From Eustoma russellianum (Eukaryota > Streptophyta > Magnoliopsida > Gentianales > Gentianaceae), in NCBI GenBank assembly GCA_036186865.1, contig AP025062.1, forward strand, positions 26,599,437-26,663,436: a DNA stretch of 64,000 bases. Reading direction: 5' to 3'. Made by a program: the position numbers and the translations under genes. Under the pieces are notes generated by a model. That model saw only the letters and a program-made list of their open reading frames with translations. It was not told where the DNA came from and ran no database searches. Below, piece after piece: positions 48,376-60,611 of the stretch (positions within the stretch are counted from its first letter, which is position 1; each line of letters starts with the position of its first letter).

Positions 48376-51300
48376 AGTAGCGCCCCGGACTATGGTCTCG
48401 GCATAGTGCATCCGCCACTCTACTACGAGAAGTATAAGGCATCGATGTCATACATGTACAAATCGTAGAAACATGTATCGGTACGCAGAAACGAAATAAC
48501 ATAAGCTGAAATAAACATCAACTGAAGTACATCCTAATACATCCGCATGAGTGTCATAAGTACAGCAAGAGCACAAAATATCAAAATACAGAGCTTAATA
48601 TCCAAAATAGAAAAGAGGCTGTAGCGAACTACTACTCAGCCCCATATGCCTAGTCTCGAGGCTCATCATCAATAAACTCTGGCTCAGGGTCCTGTGGACT
48701 TGGGTGGTGAAATAAAAGGGTGAGCGATAAAGAATTGCTCAGCAAGTAATTCCGCCTAAGTTCGTTAAGTGGATCATACATGGGGATTGGGGTAGTGGAT
48801 GATACATTATGGTGTTACACAGAATTCATAATGCTCAATGTAAATAAGAATAGTAAAACTTAGAGACAATTCTAAAATAATAAAGCGGATATTATGTCAT
48901 GCATAACTAACACAGATAGAAAGCATCGTAAAATTAGACAGACTTTCCTGTTGAACATTCATGAATTAACTCATAGTTACTTTATTCTCGGGTATAATCT
49001 TCTTGGGTTTGTTCTTGTTATTCTTAATCAAACTTAGTCTCGATTTATTTGGATTCATGACTTTGAGTTATCTGAGGGTGCATGAGACATGATCATGAAG
49101 TATGCATTGTAAAACTATTTGAAAACATTTCATTTCATACTTGCATGAACATGGCATGACATGGTTGGCTATAGCGCTTTTTGTAACATAAGAATGGTAC
49201 CCATGACATATCGAACGATTCAACAAGTAGCCACGAGTACAGTCTATGAATCATGATGGTCCAACCACGATGTTATAGCATACGTACATAGGACTACTGG
49301 TGACAAGCTATAGTAGAGAACTCGAGTCCCAGACGCGGTGTTACACTCTGCGATACCATATTCTGCCCCTGACATCCTCCCCCAGGACAAGACATCAGGC
49401 AGCTTTCCATACTGAATGTCGTAGACGTAACAGAAAGGAAGAGAACCCTTACCACGAGTAAGTTGTTACACTCAGCCTACATATCATGCATATAAAGATA
49501 TGTTGAGAGCCTTTGTCCCAGACAAGGTGTTACACTCACATATGTATACACGCATAAGTCGTATGGAATCATTTGTCTTGCGGTATGAATTCTTTTAAAT
49601 AATGAAAACCTTAAAAGAAACATTTCATGCATAAATCTTAAACTTGCTTGTAAATAAATCCGTGTTGCTTGAAAACTATGAAGACTTCATGCATGAAGGA
49701 AAGCTTCATGGGAGTTTCTTTTCATTCTTACTTGGATTTGGTTTTTTGTTGGTTCATACCTGTAATTGATTGTTATTTGTTCAACTAGCTTGTCTTATTT
49801 GATTAGTTTCCTCTTTTTTAGGCCGTGTGTATTCATATAGGTACACTATAATTCATGGATATGTGGTGTCAGGAATTTATGTCCTTTTGATTATTTGACA
49901 TTTAATGGTCTTTATTTAATAATATAATTTCAATATATATATTTTATAAGCACTTACATTTTATGCTTTTAAGTGGTTAATTCATGGAGAGGCCCCAACA
50001 TTAGGCCTAGGGCCGAAAAGTACCCTTCTTCCTCCACTTAAATTTCTCAAATTTCCTTTAATGTTCTATTGTACTCAATTTTCATACATATGAGTTATAA
50101 TAATAATATAAGGAGATAGGAATTGTTACATGGTTGAACTTCATTAATTTAGACACTAAAATGGCCATTGGGCCAAAACCTAGCCAACACCATTACTTGG
50201 AGTTTTTATCATTATGTAATGGTTACACTTGTTGCCCTTTTCGTTTTATTTATCTTGCCAACCTTATACATAATCATGGAAATATAAACCAATGGAAATT
50301 TGTGCTTCATTATGACTTATTTTTATACCCCTTGGCCGAAAGTAGGGGAAGTACTTCAATGTTAATTTTTCAACATATAACATTCATGCTTGATGTTAAT
50401 AAGGATATAATCCATCTTCATATTTTAACTATTGTAAATATTGTGATGATGGTTACAATGTACATCAACATACTAAATTTTAACATGCTCAACTCACATC
50501 ATACAAATATAATCATGACCACAAAAATAATGTTTATGATGACGATCATGCTAAAAATGAACATGCAAGCACATAAAGTACAACATTCATGGAATCACAC
50601 TTTCTTTGACAATGATCATCATGATACACATCATGATGATGGTGATGAATTCATGGTGAGGCTCTTGGGCCGTCCCCTATGGAAAGGCAAATGGTGTTGA
50701 TAACACTTATGATGATCAAAGATGGCATCTTTTTGAACATGCATAATGAAATGGATGGTTTTGTACCATCTTGAGGCTATAACACTACTATTTTCATGAA
50801 CATCTTTCTAGCACATATGACATGAAGAAAATGCATGCATGTATCAAAATGACAATGGAGAAGATTCTTGGCACACCTACTAGCATAATATACTCATATG
50901 TCTACCATTTTGCAACAAAATTTAGGGAGGATGGTGAAGATGACTCCTTCTTGACATGCACGGCCTTAATGGCCTATTACTGACTAAATTTCATCTTGCA
51001 TGTCCAATTAGAGTATTATTCTAAGTATATTTGATGGTTTCACTCAAGAAAAGAACACATGCATCAACAATTTCAACATGTAAGCCTTCTTTATGTCAAG
51101 AAAAGTTAGAGACCTTTATTTTAGTTACATGCACAATCCAATTATTATTAGTGAACTTACTAAGCTTCATCTGTAATTTTCTTGAAGTAACTAGGAAGAA
51201 TACTTGCCTTTGAGTACTTGAATCGTACACTAATTGGTGAAAGATTTCTTCTTTGTTTACCTAGTTTGAAAGTCCCGGCCTTGAAGGCCAAAATGAGGAA

Positions 51301-52964
51301 AAGAATTAGTCTTGTTTGAGGAAAGAGGAGTACAAATGTTCTAAGGTTAATCTAGGTGAACTTTACAATGAATTAGCTTGAGATTCTTCACTTGTTGATT
51401 TGAAAAACTTCTCTTACACCCTTGTTGGTAGCTTACGGTGAGGGCCTAGACTGAAGAGGCTTTTGTTTTGAGACAAGGAAGAAAGAATGAAAATAAGAAG
51501 GATAAGAAGAAAATAGATGTGATTACCATGATTAAGGACTAGGTACTTGCTTGAAAATGGAAGGCTTCCTTGCTCCTTAAGATCGAAGCTCTCTTTTGGA
51601 AGGAAGATATGGAGGTCTCTTTCTAGAGAGATGGCGAGGTGGTTAGTAAGATTTGAGATGAGAGAGTGAGGTAAGTATAAATGAAATGATATTGTCTTGG
51701 AGTTTTCCTGTTTTATCCCTTCTCTCCAAGCCTGGCCTAAATTATAGATAGTGGGAAAGAATATTATATCTTAGTTGGGGAAAGGTGATTGTAGGAAAAG
51801 AAATCATGCATGAATTGTAATTGGAGGGAAAATAGTAGTGTAAGAGGATGAAGTGATGTGAGTAAGGATGTGTCTTGCAAGTGAAAATTGTTTTTGTCTT
51901 CCACTCTTCCCCCTTCAGCCGAGATTTGATAATAAAGAAAAAGGGAGTTGATTTTCTTTATGGTTTAATTGGACAATTTGATGTGTAAGAAAAGAAAGTC
52001 ATGCATGAATTCCTATTGGAAAAGGATTAGAAGGCGTAAGAGTCTAAATATGATGGCTTACGTAAGACAACTTGCCTTGCTTCCTAACCTTTGCCGAAAT
52101 TCTCTAGTGGTAGGCAATGATGAAACTTCTTATAGTAGGAAAAAATAGAAAAGAGAAGTTTGCATGCAATCTTATTGGGTATTTGTCTCACTTTGTGTAA
52201 GAATGGAAATGACTAAAGATAATAATAAAAATGAACCTTTTAGCCTTGTCTTTTCTACTTGGCCGAAATTTACTACCTGAAGGAAAAGTCATGATTTCTT
52301 GCCATGTATGGTAAAGGATTTATGAATGGGCTTACATGTTGTTTGGTGTGTAGCGATTGGTCTTTACATTATAATAAAAGAATCGGAGGGAAATAGATTA
52401 AAATAAGTTTAAGTTTTATCCTCTTACTTTGCCGAAATCTAGGGTGGTGGAAGGCTACGATTATCATTCTTAGGTTAGTAAATTGATGGACAGGGTAAAT
52501 TTGCTTTGGTATTTTGATTGGTAGTCATTCTTGCATGGTGTAAGATTGGTAATGATGAAAAGAAAACCAAAGAAAGAAAATAAAATAAGTAGTGAGGGAT
52601 TATAAGGCATGCATGGCTAAAGTGTGGAGATAACAATATTGTGTAGGACAAGTTGTTCTTGCATGGGTGGGCGGTTGGGAAAGGAAACAGTGAGGTGGAA
52701 TTTACCACTTTATCTTTCCTTATTTCTTCATGGTTATTTTTTTTCCTCTTTCCTTTATTTAATTCCTAACTAAAATTTGCACCACTCACTTATATATGTT
52801 ATTGGTTAGTCTTGCACCTATTAAATTAATTCTTTGTAGCTCCTAGATATTTTTAGGTAACCTATTCATATTAACTCAAGTGCTGTACAATAACCACTCA
52901 TAATTTCTGTTGTGGTTTTCCTTTGCCATCTTTATCCTGTAGTCCTGAGATGCAGGTTGTCACA
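48376..52964 (-). repeat. 3' LTR of large gypsy derivative
   Basis: It runs AGTAGCGCCCCGG to GGTTGTCACA in plus coordinates; the first base is A where the other copy has T. It aligns across its length with 54421-59140. A 188-codon ORF inside (50134) is broken in the other LTR and is not considered a gene. Confidence 0.92.
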
Positions 52965-52979
52965 GTCCTCCCTTCTTAT
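52965..52979 (-). other. Polypurine tract (large gypsy derivative)
   Basis: On the minus strand ATAAGAAGGGAGGAC precedes the LTR start TGTGACAACC. Confidence 0.8.
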
Positions 52980-53197
52980 AAAAAATTTTGTCCTCGAAAC
53001 TTAGGGTCCCATCGTGGCTTACTGCTTAACGGTTCTTCCCATATAAATACTAACTGCCGTTACTAAATTAGTGCTAACATACTGAATATGTTGATCATAG
53101 CTAAGTTACGTATTTTGTCATACCTGATGTTGCATCTGATAGCCAGAATTCCGAATTGGCTTTCTTAAATATGATGGTCCATTCGTGAGGGTCCTTC

Positions 53198-54182
53198 TCA
53201 TTGTTGTACTTGTACATGTGGAATCCTTCTCCTTCTGGGACATTCTCTTATCTGATGCCCCGTCTCACCACATCTGAAACAAACATTCATTCCCAAATGA
53301 CATTCTCCAGTGTGGGCTTTCCAACATTGTGAACATCTAATTCTTGCCATTGTCTGATGCACATAAGGACGCCATCTCCTAGTTTGAATTCTCCTGTTCC
53401 TTTTCTCACAGTCCAATGATATGATAGCTCACTTCAGTCGGTAGCAATTATCCAGTACCTTCACAAAAGTGTCAGATTGTACTCCCATCATCCAATTCCT
53501 TATTCGAGAGTCTAGCTCACGCCAAAATCTGATCATTATAATGGTGTCATCACTCATAATCTGCGGAAGATACCTTCCTAAATTAACAAACCGTTGAAAA
53601 TATTTGGAGACTGAGACACCTGCCTCTTGCTTCAGATTATTAAATTCTTCTACCCTTTGTTCCAACAAAGCTGCAGAGAGATAAGACATATAGAATTCGT
53701 CTATAAAGTCAATCCATGACACTGGCTGAGGCAAAGTCCGAATGTGCGTCCTCCACTATTGTCTAGCTCCCCTGTCAGGAATGGCCATATGATCTGCACT
53801 TTTACATCCTCAGGTGCGTGTATCAGGCAGAAGCTATCCTCTATTTTATCCAACCTCTGATCTGCTTTTTTGGATCCGGCTCTCCATGAAAGTTTGGTAT
53901 CCGGGTCTTCATTAATAGTCCATAGTAATAGCTAGGGCTCCTCTGTGTCTGAGATTGGGAGGGAGGATGTGTAGGCACTGATGTCCGAGCTGTCTGAGTC
54001 TGCTATAATCCGGCTAGCTGACTCAATATATAAATAGCCTCCATGACTGTGCGGACAGCCTATTCTATGGAGAGTGTTGTTGGCGGTGTAACCGGTGTCA
54101 GTGGCATCTCAATCGATCCAGGAACTGGGACCATCCCTGGTGAAGGTAGTGAGGGCGTGTGGCTTCCTGATCGTGATGTCAT
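53198..54182 (-). pseudogene. gypsy gag with CCHC knuckle, broken
   Basis: The frame starts ATG 54182 (MTSRSGSHTPS) 238 bp after the primer site. It has several stops near the N-terminus (54063, 54005, 53875 area) and frame changes near 53730. The conserved retrotransposon Gag region lies at 53734-53429 (FIDEFYMSYLS, VSKYFQRFVNLGRYLP). The knuckle CFRCGETGHQIRECP lies near 53281-53237. It ends TGA 53198-53200. The knuckle would bind element RNA in the particle. No protease or polymerase follows. Confidence 0.85.
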
Positions 54183-54404
54183 CCTGCAGAAATTATCACA
54201 TCATTCTTATTAGTTTCTACTATTACACATATAAAATCCCTCTTAGAATTTGTATGTTCTATTCAATATTATACCCTTCAAAACTTCTCTAGGTAACTTT
54301 TGCTAAATTGTCTCACTCTTCTAAATCAATATTAAGTTCTAAGATCATAGCCTATGTACTCGTCGTTGTTTAGCTTATGTTATCCGCTTTGGATCTGGAG
54401 CCTT

Positions 54405-54418
54405 GGGCTCTGATACCA
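54405..54418 (-). other. Primer binding site (large gypsy derivative)
   Basis: On the minus strand TGGTATCAGAGCCC lies two bases after the 5' LTR end, a full iMet-type match. Confidence 0.93.
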
Positions 54419-54420
54419 CT

Positions 54421-57400
54421 TGTAGCGCCTCGCTTGGGATAATGGTCTCGGCACGGTGCACCCGTCGTACTCTACTACAAGAAGTACAAGGCATCGATGT
54501 CATACATGTACAAATCGTAGAAACATGTATCGATACGTGGAAAAAAAATAACATAATTTGAAATAAACATCAACTGAAGTACATCCTAACACATCTACAT
54601 GAGTGTCATAAGTACATCAAGAGCACAAAATATCAAAATACAGAGCTGAATATCCAAAATACAAAAGAGGTTGTAGCCAGCTACTAGTCGGCTCCATATG
54701 CCTAGTCTCGAGGCTCATCTTCAATGAACTCTAACTCAGGGTCCCGTGGACCTGCGTGGTGAAATAAAGGGGTGAGCGATAACGAATCGCTCAGCAAGTA
54801 GTTCTGCCCAGGTTTGTCAAGTGGATCATACATGGGGACTGAGGTAGTGAGTGATACAGTATGGTGTAACACAGAATTCATAATGCTCAATGTAAACAGG
54901 AATAGTAAAACATAGAGATAGTGCTGAAATAATAAAGCGGATATTATGCCATGCATAACTACCACAGAAAGAAAGCATCGTAAAATTAGATAGACTTTCC
55001 TGCTAAACATTCATGAATTAACTCATAGTTACTTTATTCTCGGGTACAATCTTCTTGGGTTTGTTCTTGTTATTATTAATGTAACTTAGTCCAATTTGTT
55101 TGGATTCATGACTCAGAGTTATGGGAGGGTGCATGAGACATGATCATGACGTATGCATTGTAAAACTATTTGAAAAACATTTCATTTCATACTTGCATAA
55201 ACATGGCATGACATGGTTGGCTATAGCGCTTTTGTGTAACATAAGAATGGTACCCACGACAAATTGAATGATTCCCCGAGTAGCCACGAGTACCATCTAT
55301 GAATCCCGATGGTCCAACCACTGTTACATCATACGTAGATAGGACTATCAATGACGTGCTATAGCAGAGAACCCGAGTTTCGGACGTGGTGTTACACTCT
55401 GCGATAGCATATTTTGCCCCTGACATCCTCCCTCGGAACCAGACATCAGGCAACTTTCCATACTAGACATCGTAGACGTAACAAAAAGGCAGTGAACCCT
55501 TACCCCGGGCAAGGTGTTACACTCAGCCTACATATCATGTGTATAAAGATATGTAGAGAGCCCTTGTCCTAGACAAGATGTTACACTCACATATGTATGC
55601 ATGCACAAGTCGTATGGAATCATTCGTCTCGCGGTACGAATTCTTGTAAATCATGAAAACCTTTAAAAAATCTTTTCATGCATAAATCTCAAACTTGTTT
55701 GTAAATAAATCTGTGTTGTTTGAAAACTATGAAGACAACATGCATGAAGGAAAGCTTTACGGGAGTTTCTTTTCGTTCATACTTGGATTTGGTTTTTGTT
55801 GGTTCATACTTGTAGTTGATTATTATTTGTTCAACTAGGTTGTGTTATTTGATTAGTTTCCTCTTGTTTAGGTCGTGTGTATTCATATAGGTATATTATA
55901 ATTCATGGGTATGTGGTGTTAGGAATTTATGTCCTTTTGATTATTTGACATTTAAATGGTCTTTCTTTAATAATATAATTTCAATATCTATGTTTTATAA
56001 GCACTTACATTTTATGCTTTTAAGTGGTTAATTCATGGAGAGGCCTCAAAATTGGGCTAGAGCCGAAAAATATCCTTCTTCCCCCCACTTAAATTTCTCA
56101 AATTTCCTTTTAATGTTCTATTGTACTCAATTTTCATACATATGACTTATAATAATTATATAAAGAGATAGGAATTATTACATTAAAATGGCCACTGGAC
56201 CAAAACCTAGTCAAGACCATTACTTGAACTTTTTATCATTATGTAATGGTTACATTTGTGGCCCTTTTCTTTTTATATACTTGTCAACCTTATACATAAT
56301 CATAGAAATATACACCAATGGCAAGTTGTGCTTCAGTATGGCTTATTTTTATGCCCCTTGGCCGAAAGTAGGGGAAGTACTTCAATATTAATTTTTCAAC
56401 ATATAACATTCATGCTTGATGTTAATAAGGATAAAATCCATCTTCATATTTTAATTATTATAAATATTGTGATGATGGTTATAATGTACATCAACATACA
56501 AAATTTAACATGCTCAACTCACATCATACAATATAATCATGACCACAAAAATAATGTATATGATGATGATCATGCTAAAAATCAACATGCAAGCACATAA
56601 AGTACAACATTGATGGAATGACACTTTCTTTGAGCATGATCATCAAGATACACATCATGGTGATGGTATGAATTCATGGTTTATGTAGGAGGCTCTTGTG
56701 CCTTCCCCTATGGGAAGGCAAATTGTGTTATTAACACTTATGATGATCAAATACAGCATCTTTATGAACATGCATAATGAAATGGATGGTTTTGTGCCAT
56801 CTTGAGGCTATAACACTACTATTTTTATGAACATCTCTTTTACTACATATGAACATGAAGAAAAACGCATGCATGTATCAAAATGACAATGGAGAAGATT
56901 CTTGGCACACTTACTAGCATAATATAATCATATGTCTACCATTTTGCAACAAAGTTTAGAGAGGATGGTGAAGATGGCTCCTTCTTGTCATGCACGGCGT
57001 AAATGGCCTATTGGTGAGTAAATTTCATCTTGCATGTCCAATTAGAGTATTGTTCTAAGCATATTTGATGGTTTCACTCAAGAAAAGAACACATGCATCA
57101 ACAATTTCAACATGCAAGCCTTCTTTATGTCAACAAAAGTTAGAGACCTTAATTGTAGTTACATGCATGATGCATTTATTATTAGTGAACTTACTAAGCT
57201 TCATCTGTAATTTTCTTGAAGAAACTAGGAAGAATACTTGCCTTGGAGTACTTGAATCTTACACTAATTGGTGAAATATTTCTTCTTTGTTTACCTAGTT
57301 TGAAAGTCTTAGCCTTGAAGGCCAAAATGAGGAAAAGAATTAGTCTTGTTTGAGGAAAGAGGAGTATAAATGTTCTAAGGTCAATCTAGGTGAACTTTAC

Positions 57401-59140
57401 CTTGAATTAGCTTGAGATTATTCACTTGTTGAGTTGAAAAACTTCTCTTACACACTTGTTGGAAGCTTACAGTGACGACCTAGAATGAAGAGGCTTTTGT
57501 TTTGAGAAAAGGAAGAAGGAATGAAAATAAGAAGGATAAGAAGAAAATAGATGTGATTACCTTGATTAAGGACTAGGTACTTGCTTGAAAATGGAAGGCT
57601 TTCTTGCTCCCTAAGCATGAAGCTCTCGATTGGAAGGAGGATATGTAGGTCTCTTTCTAGAGAGAAGGAGAGGTGGTCAGTAAGATTTGAGATGAGAGAG
57701 TGAGGTAAGTATAAATGAAATGGATTTGTCTTGGAGTTTTCTTGTTTTATCCCTTCTATCCAAGCTTGGCCTAAATTATAGATAGTAGGAAAGAATGATT
57801 ATATCTTGGTCGGGGAAAGGTGATTATAAGAAAAGAAATCTTGCATGCAGTGTAATTGGAGGGATAATAGTAGTGTAAGAGGATGAAGTGATGTGAGTAA
57901 GGATGTCTCTTGCAAGTGAAAATTGTTTATGTCTTCAACTCCGCCCCCTTTAGCCGAGATTTGATAATAAAGAAAAAGGGAGTTGGTTTTCTTTATGGTT
58001 TTTTTGGTCAATTTGATGTGTAAGAAAAAAAAGTCATTCATGAATTCCTATCGGAAAAGGATTAGAAAGTGTAAGAGTCTAAATACGATGGCTTATGTAA
58101 GACAACTTGTCTTGCTTCCTAGCCTTTGCCAAAATTCTTGAGTGGTAGGCTATGATGAAGCTCCTTATAGTCGGAAAAAATAGAAAATAGAATTTTGCAT
58201 GCAATCTTATTGGGTATTTGTCTCACTTTGTGTAAGAATTGAAATGACTAAAGATATTAATAAAAATGAACCTTTTAGCCTTGTCTTTTCTACCTGGCTG
58301 AAATTTACTACCTGAAGGAAAAGTCATGATTTCTTACCATGTATGGTACAGGATTTCTGAATGGTCTTACATGTTTTTTGATGTGCAGTTATTGATCTTT
58401 ACATTATAATAAAAGAATTGGAGGAAAATGGATTAAAATAATTTTAAGTTTGTCCCCTTATTTGGCCGAAATCTAGGATGGTGAAAGGCTATGATTATCA
58501 TTCTTAGGTTAGTAAATTGATGGAGAGGGTAAATTTGCTTTGCATGTATTTTGATTAATAGCCATTCTTTGATGAGGGAGTGGGTTCTCCCCCCACCTGT
58601 ACCAGAGGCCCCTTAGCCAGGTGGGATGTAAATCGAGGGATGTGCTCCACCGGCAGCCCTGCAAAGGGAGAGGACACACGAGACTCAGCCAGCCCAGAGG
58701 CAACCCTTGTAATATTTCAACAAAGATTGTCTCCACACGGACTCGAAAACCAAAGAAAGAAAACAAAATAAGCAGTAAGGGGTTATAAGGCATGCCTGGC
58801 TAAAGTGTGGAGATAACAATATTGTGTAGGACAAGTTGGTCTTGCATGGGTGGGTGGTTGGGAAAGGAAATAGTGGGATAGAATTTACCACTTTATCTTG
58901 CCTTATTTCTTCATGGTTATTTTTTTCCTCTTTCCTTTATTTAATTCCTAACTAAAATTTGTACATTCACTTATATACGTTATTGGTTAGTCTTGCACCT
59001 ATTAAATTAATTCTTAGTAGCTCATATTTTAGGCAACATATTCGTATTAACTCAAATGCTGTACAACAACTACTCATAATTTCGATTATGGTTTTCCTTT
59101 GCCTTCTTTATCCTTTAGTCCTGAGATGCGGGCTGTAACA
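54421..59140 (-). repeat. 5' LTR of large gypsy derivative
   Basis: It runs TGTAGCGCCTCGC to GGCTGTAACA. It is about 130 bp longer than the other LTR mainly because of a 176-bp GC-rich patch at 58570-58745 that replaces about 30 bp. Confidence 0.92.
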
Positions 59141-59145
59141 TGTAC

Positions 59146-59777
59146 GACGGGCATGTGCATATAAATAAATTAGTGCATAGGAGTTAGGAATATTTTGATA
59201 TTTGGAGTATTTGAACTTATGCATTTGCATTTTGCGAAATTCACCCTCACAAGATGAAATATATCGTTACGAGAAATTGATCCCAAACAAACGGGGCATC
59301 CGAGCATATTGACTATTTTGATAGAAAGCTTCGACAATTTGACCGCCAATTATGGCGTCCAAGCATATTGACTATCTCGATAGGGCTCTGAACATATTTA
59401 CTAGTGGGGTGATCAATTTTTGAGTCTTGCGGTATATGTCACTTGTAAGGAAAGTGCTATGACCATTGAATTGAACTTTGTTTTAGAAATTTTGACTTTG
59501 GACCAATTTGGAATCGGATTTGAACTTTGAATTTGGGACTTTGGGTATGGAATCGAAATTTGGATTTTGACGTCGACTTTGGACGTTTTCAACTTTGCAT
59601 TGAATCGATTTTGCAACTTTGCATCATTTTGACTTTGACTAACATTTGATTTGTTATTTGAGTGGAAGTTTGACTTTCATACTTGTTTGATTGTAAAGGG
59701 TAATACAGTAATTTATTTGCGAATGGAAAACTCGGTATAGTAATTTATTTGAATTGCTGCTGTATCAACTCGATACA
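59146..59777 (+). repeat. Second gypsy 3' LTR, right part (probable)
   Basis: The target duplicate shows this sequence was joined to 48375 before insertion. The end at CTCGATACA is inferred by analogy with GGGGCGATACA of the first gypsy LTR. The combined LTR would be about 1.9 kb, similar to 1770 bp. It carries repeated TTTGACTTTG/GGACTTTGG-type words and no gene. Confidence 0.5.
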
Positions 59778-60280
59778 TACATATACATATATATATATAC
59801 ATATACATATATATATATACATACATATATATGTATATACATATATATATGTATTATGAAATTGAGGAATTGAAAATGTGGTAAATTTTCCGTCGGAAAG
59901 TGATGTTTTACTGTTGTACTTGTTTGGCAGTCGCATACTACCAATATTTGAATTAATATCAACGCTTCTTCTCTTTTTCCTTTTTTTCGTGTATTTAATT
60001 GGCCTAATATGAAGGATATATATATATTTTTTTTGATCTTGCCTAATATGAAGGATATAGGAAGAGGTAAAAATTTCTGCCCATCATTTAATTATTCCCC
60101 AGAAAGAGATCTGACTTGACAAAGCCTAAATGTGGCAAAACGCCTACGATCACGAATCTTCGTGCAATTTGGTCCATACTATATACTTTAGTCGCAAGCA
60201 AGCACGTCAGAAACGCCACTCTATTGAATCAATTGGTCGTTGAAGAAAGTGTTGCCTAATCCTGTCCCCTCCCCCTCCCC

Positions 60281-60362
<82 letters not shown>

Positions 60363-60401
60363 CAATTGGTCGTTGAAGAAAGTGTTGCCTAATCCTGTCC
60401 C

Positions 60402-60450
<49 letters not shown>

Positions 60451-60491
60451 TGTATGGAAATATTTAGTCTTTAACTAAATATATATATATG

Positions 60492-60522
<31 letters not shown>

Positions 60523-60611
60523 ATATATATGTATGTGTGTGTGTGTCTGTGTGTATTTATGTGTGCATATATATGTGTGTCTATATATGTGTATACATAT
60601 GTATATACATA
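59778..60611. repeat. Microsatellite-rich interval with tandem duplication
   Basis: (TA)n/(ATAC)n occurs at 59778-59853, (CT)n followed by (TA)n at 60271-60360 and again at 60404-60447, and (TA)n/(TG)n at 60480-60611. The 43 bp at 60228-60270 recur at 60361-60403. No gene is supported between them. Confidence 0.85.

Larger units (their letters stand above)
48376..59140 (-). mobile_element. Large gypsy derivative, 4.6-4.7-kb LTRs, TSD TGTAC
   Basis: LTRs at 48376-52964 (4589 bp) and 54421-59140 (4720 bp) flank a 1456-bp interior. TGTAC is repeated at 48371-48375 and 59141-59145. The interior holds a minus-strand Gag only, with an iMet primer site and a purine tract. Long LTRs with little interior recall LARD-type elements, though those usually lack any Gag. 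Next to the tract, TTCGAGGACAAAATTT on the minus strand resembles the end of Tekay/Del-type gypsy pol, hinting at the parent family (inference). Confidence 0.93.

Noticed and set aside
47794..48380. Pro/Thr/His-rich ORFs near 48 kb
   Set aside because: They lie inside the second gypsy LTR and reflect its purine-skewed composition and TGTG repeats.
50134..50700. 188-codon ORF in the left LTR of the large gypsy derivative
   Set aside because: It is rich in Ile, Met, His and Asn with no domain, and the matching region of the other LTR is frameshifted, so it is not conserved as coding.
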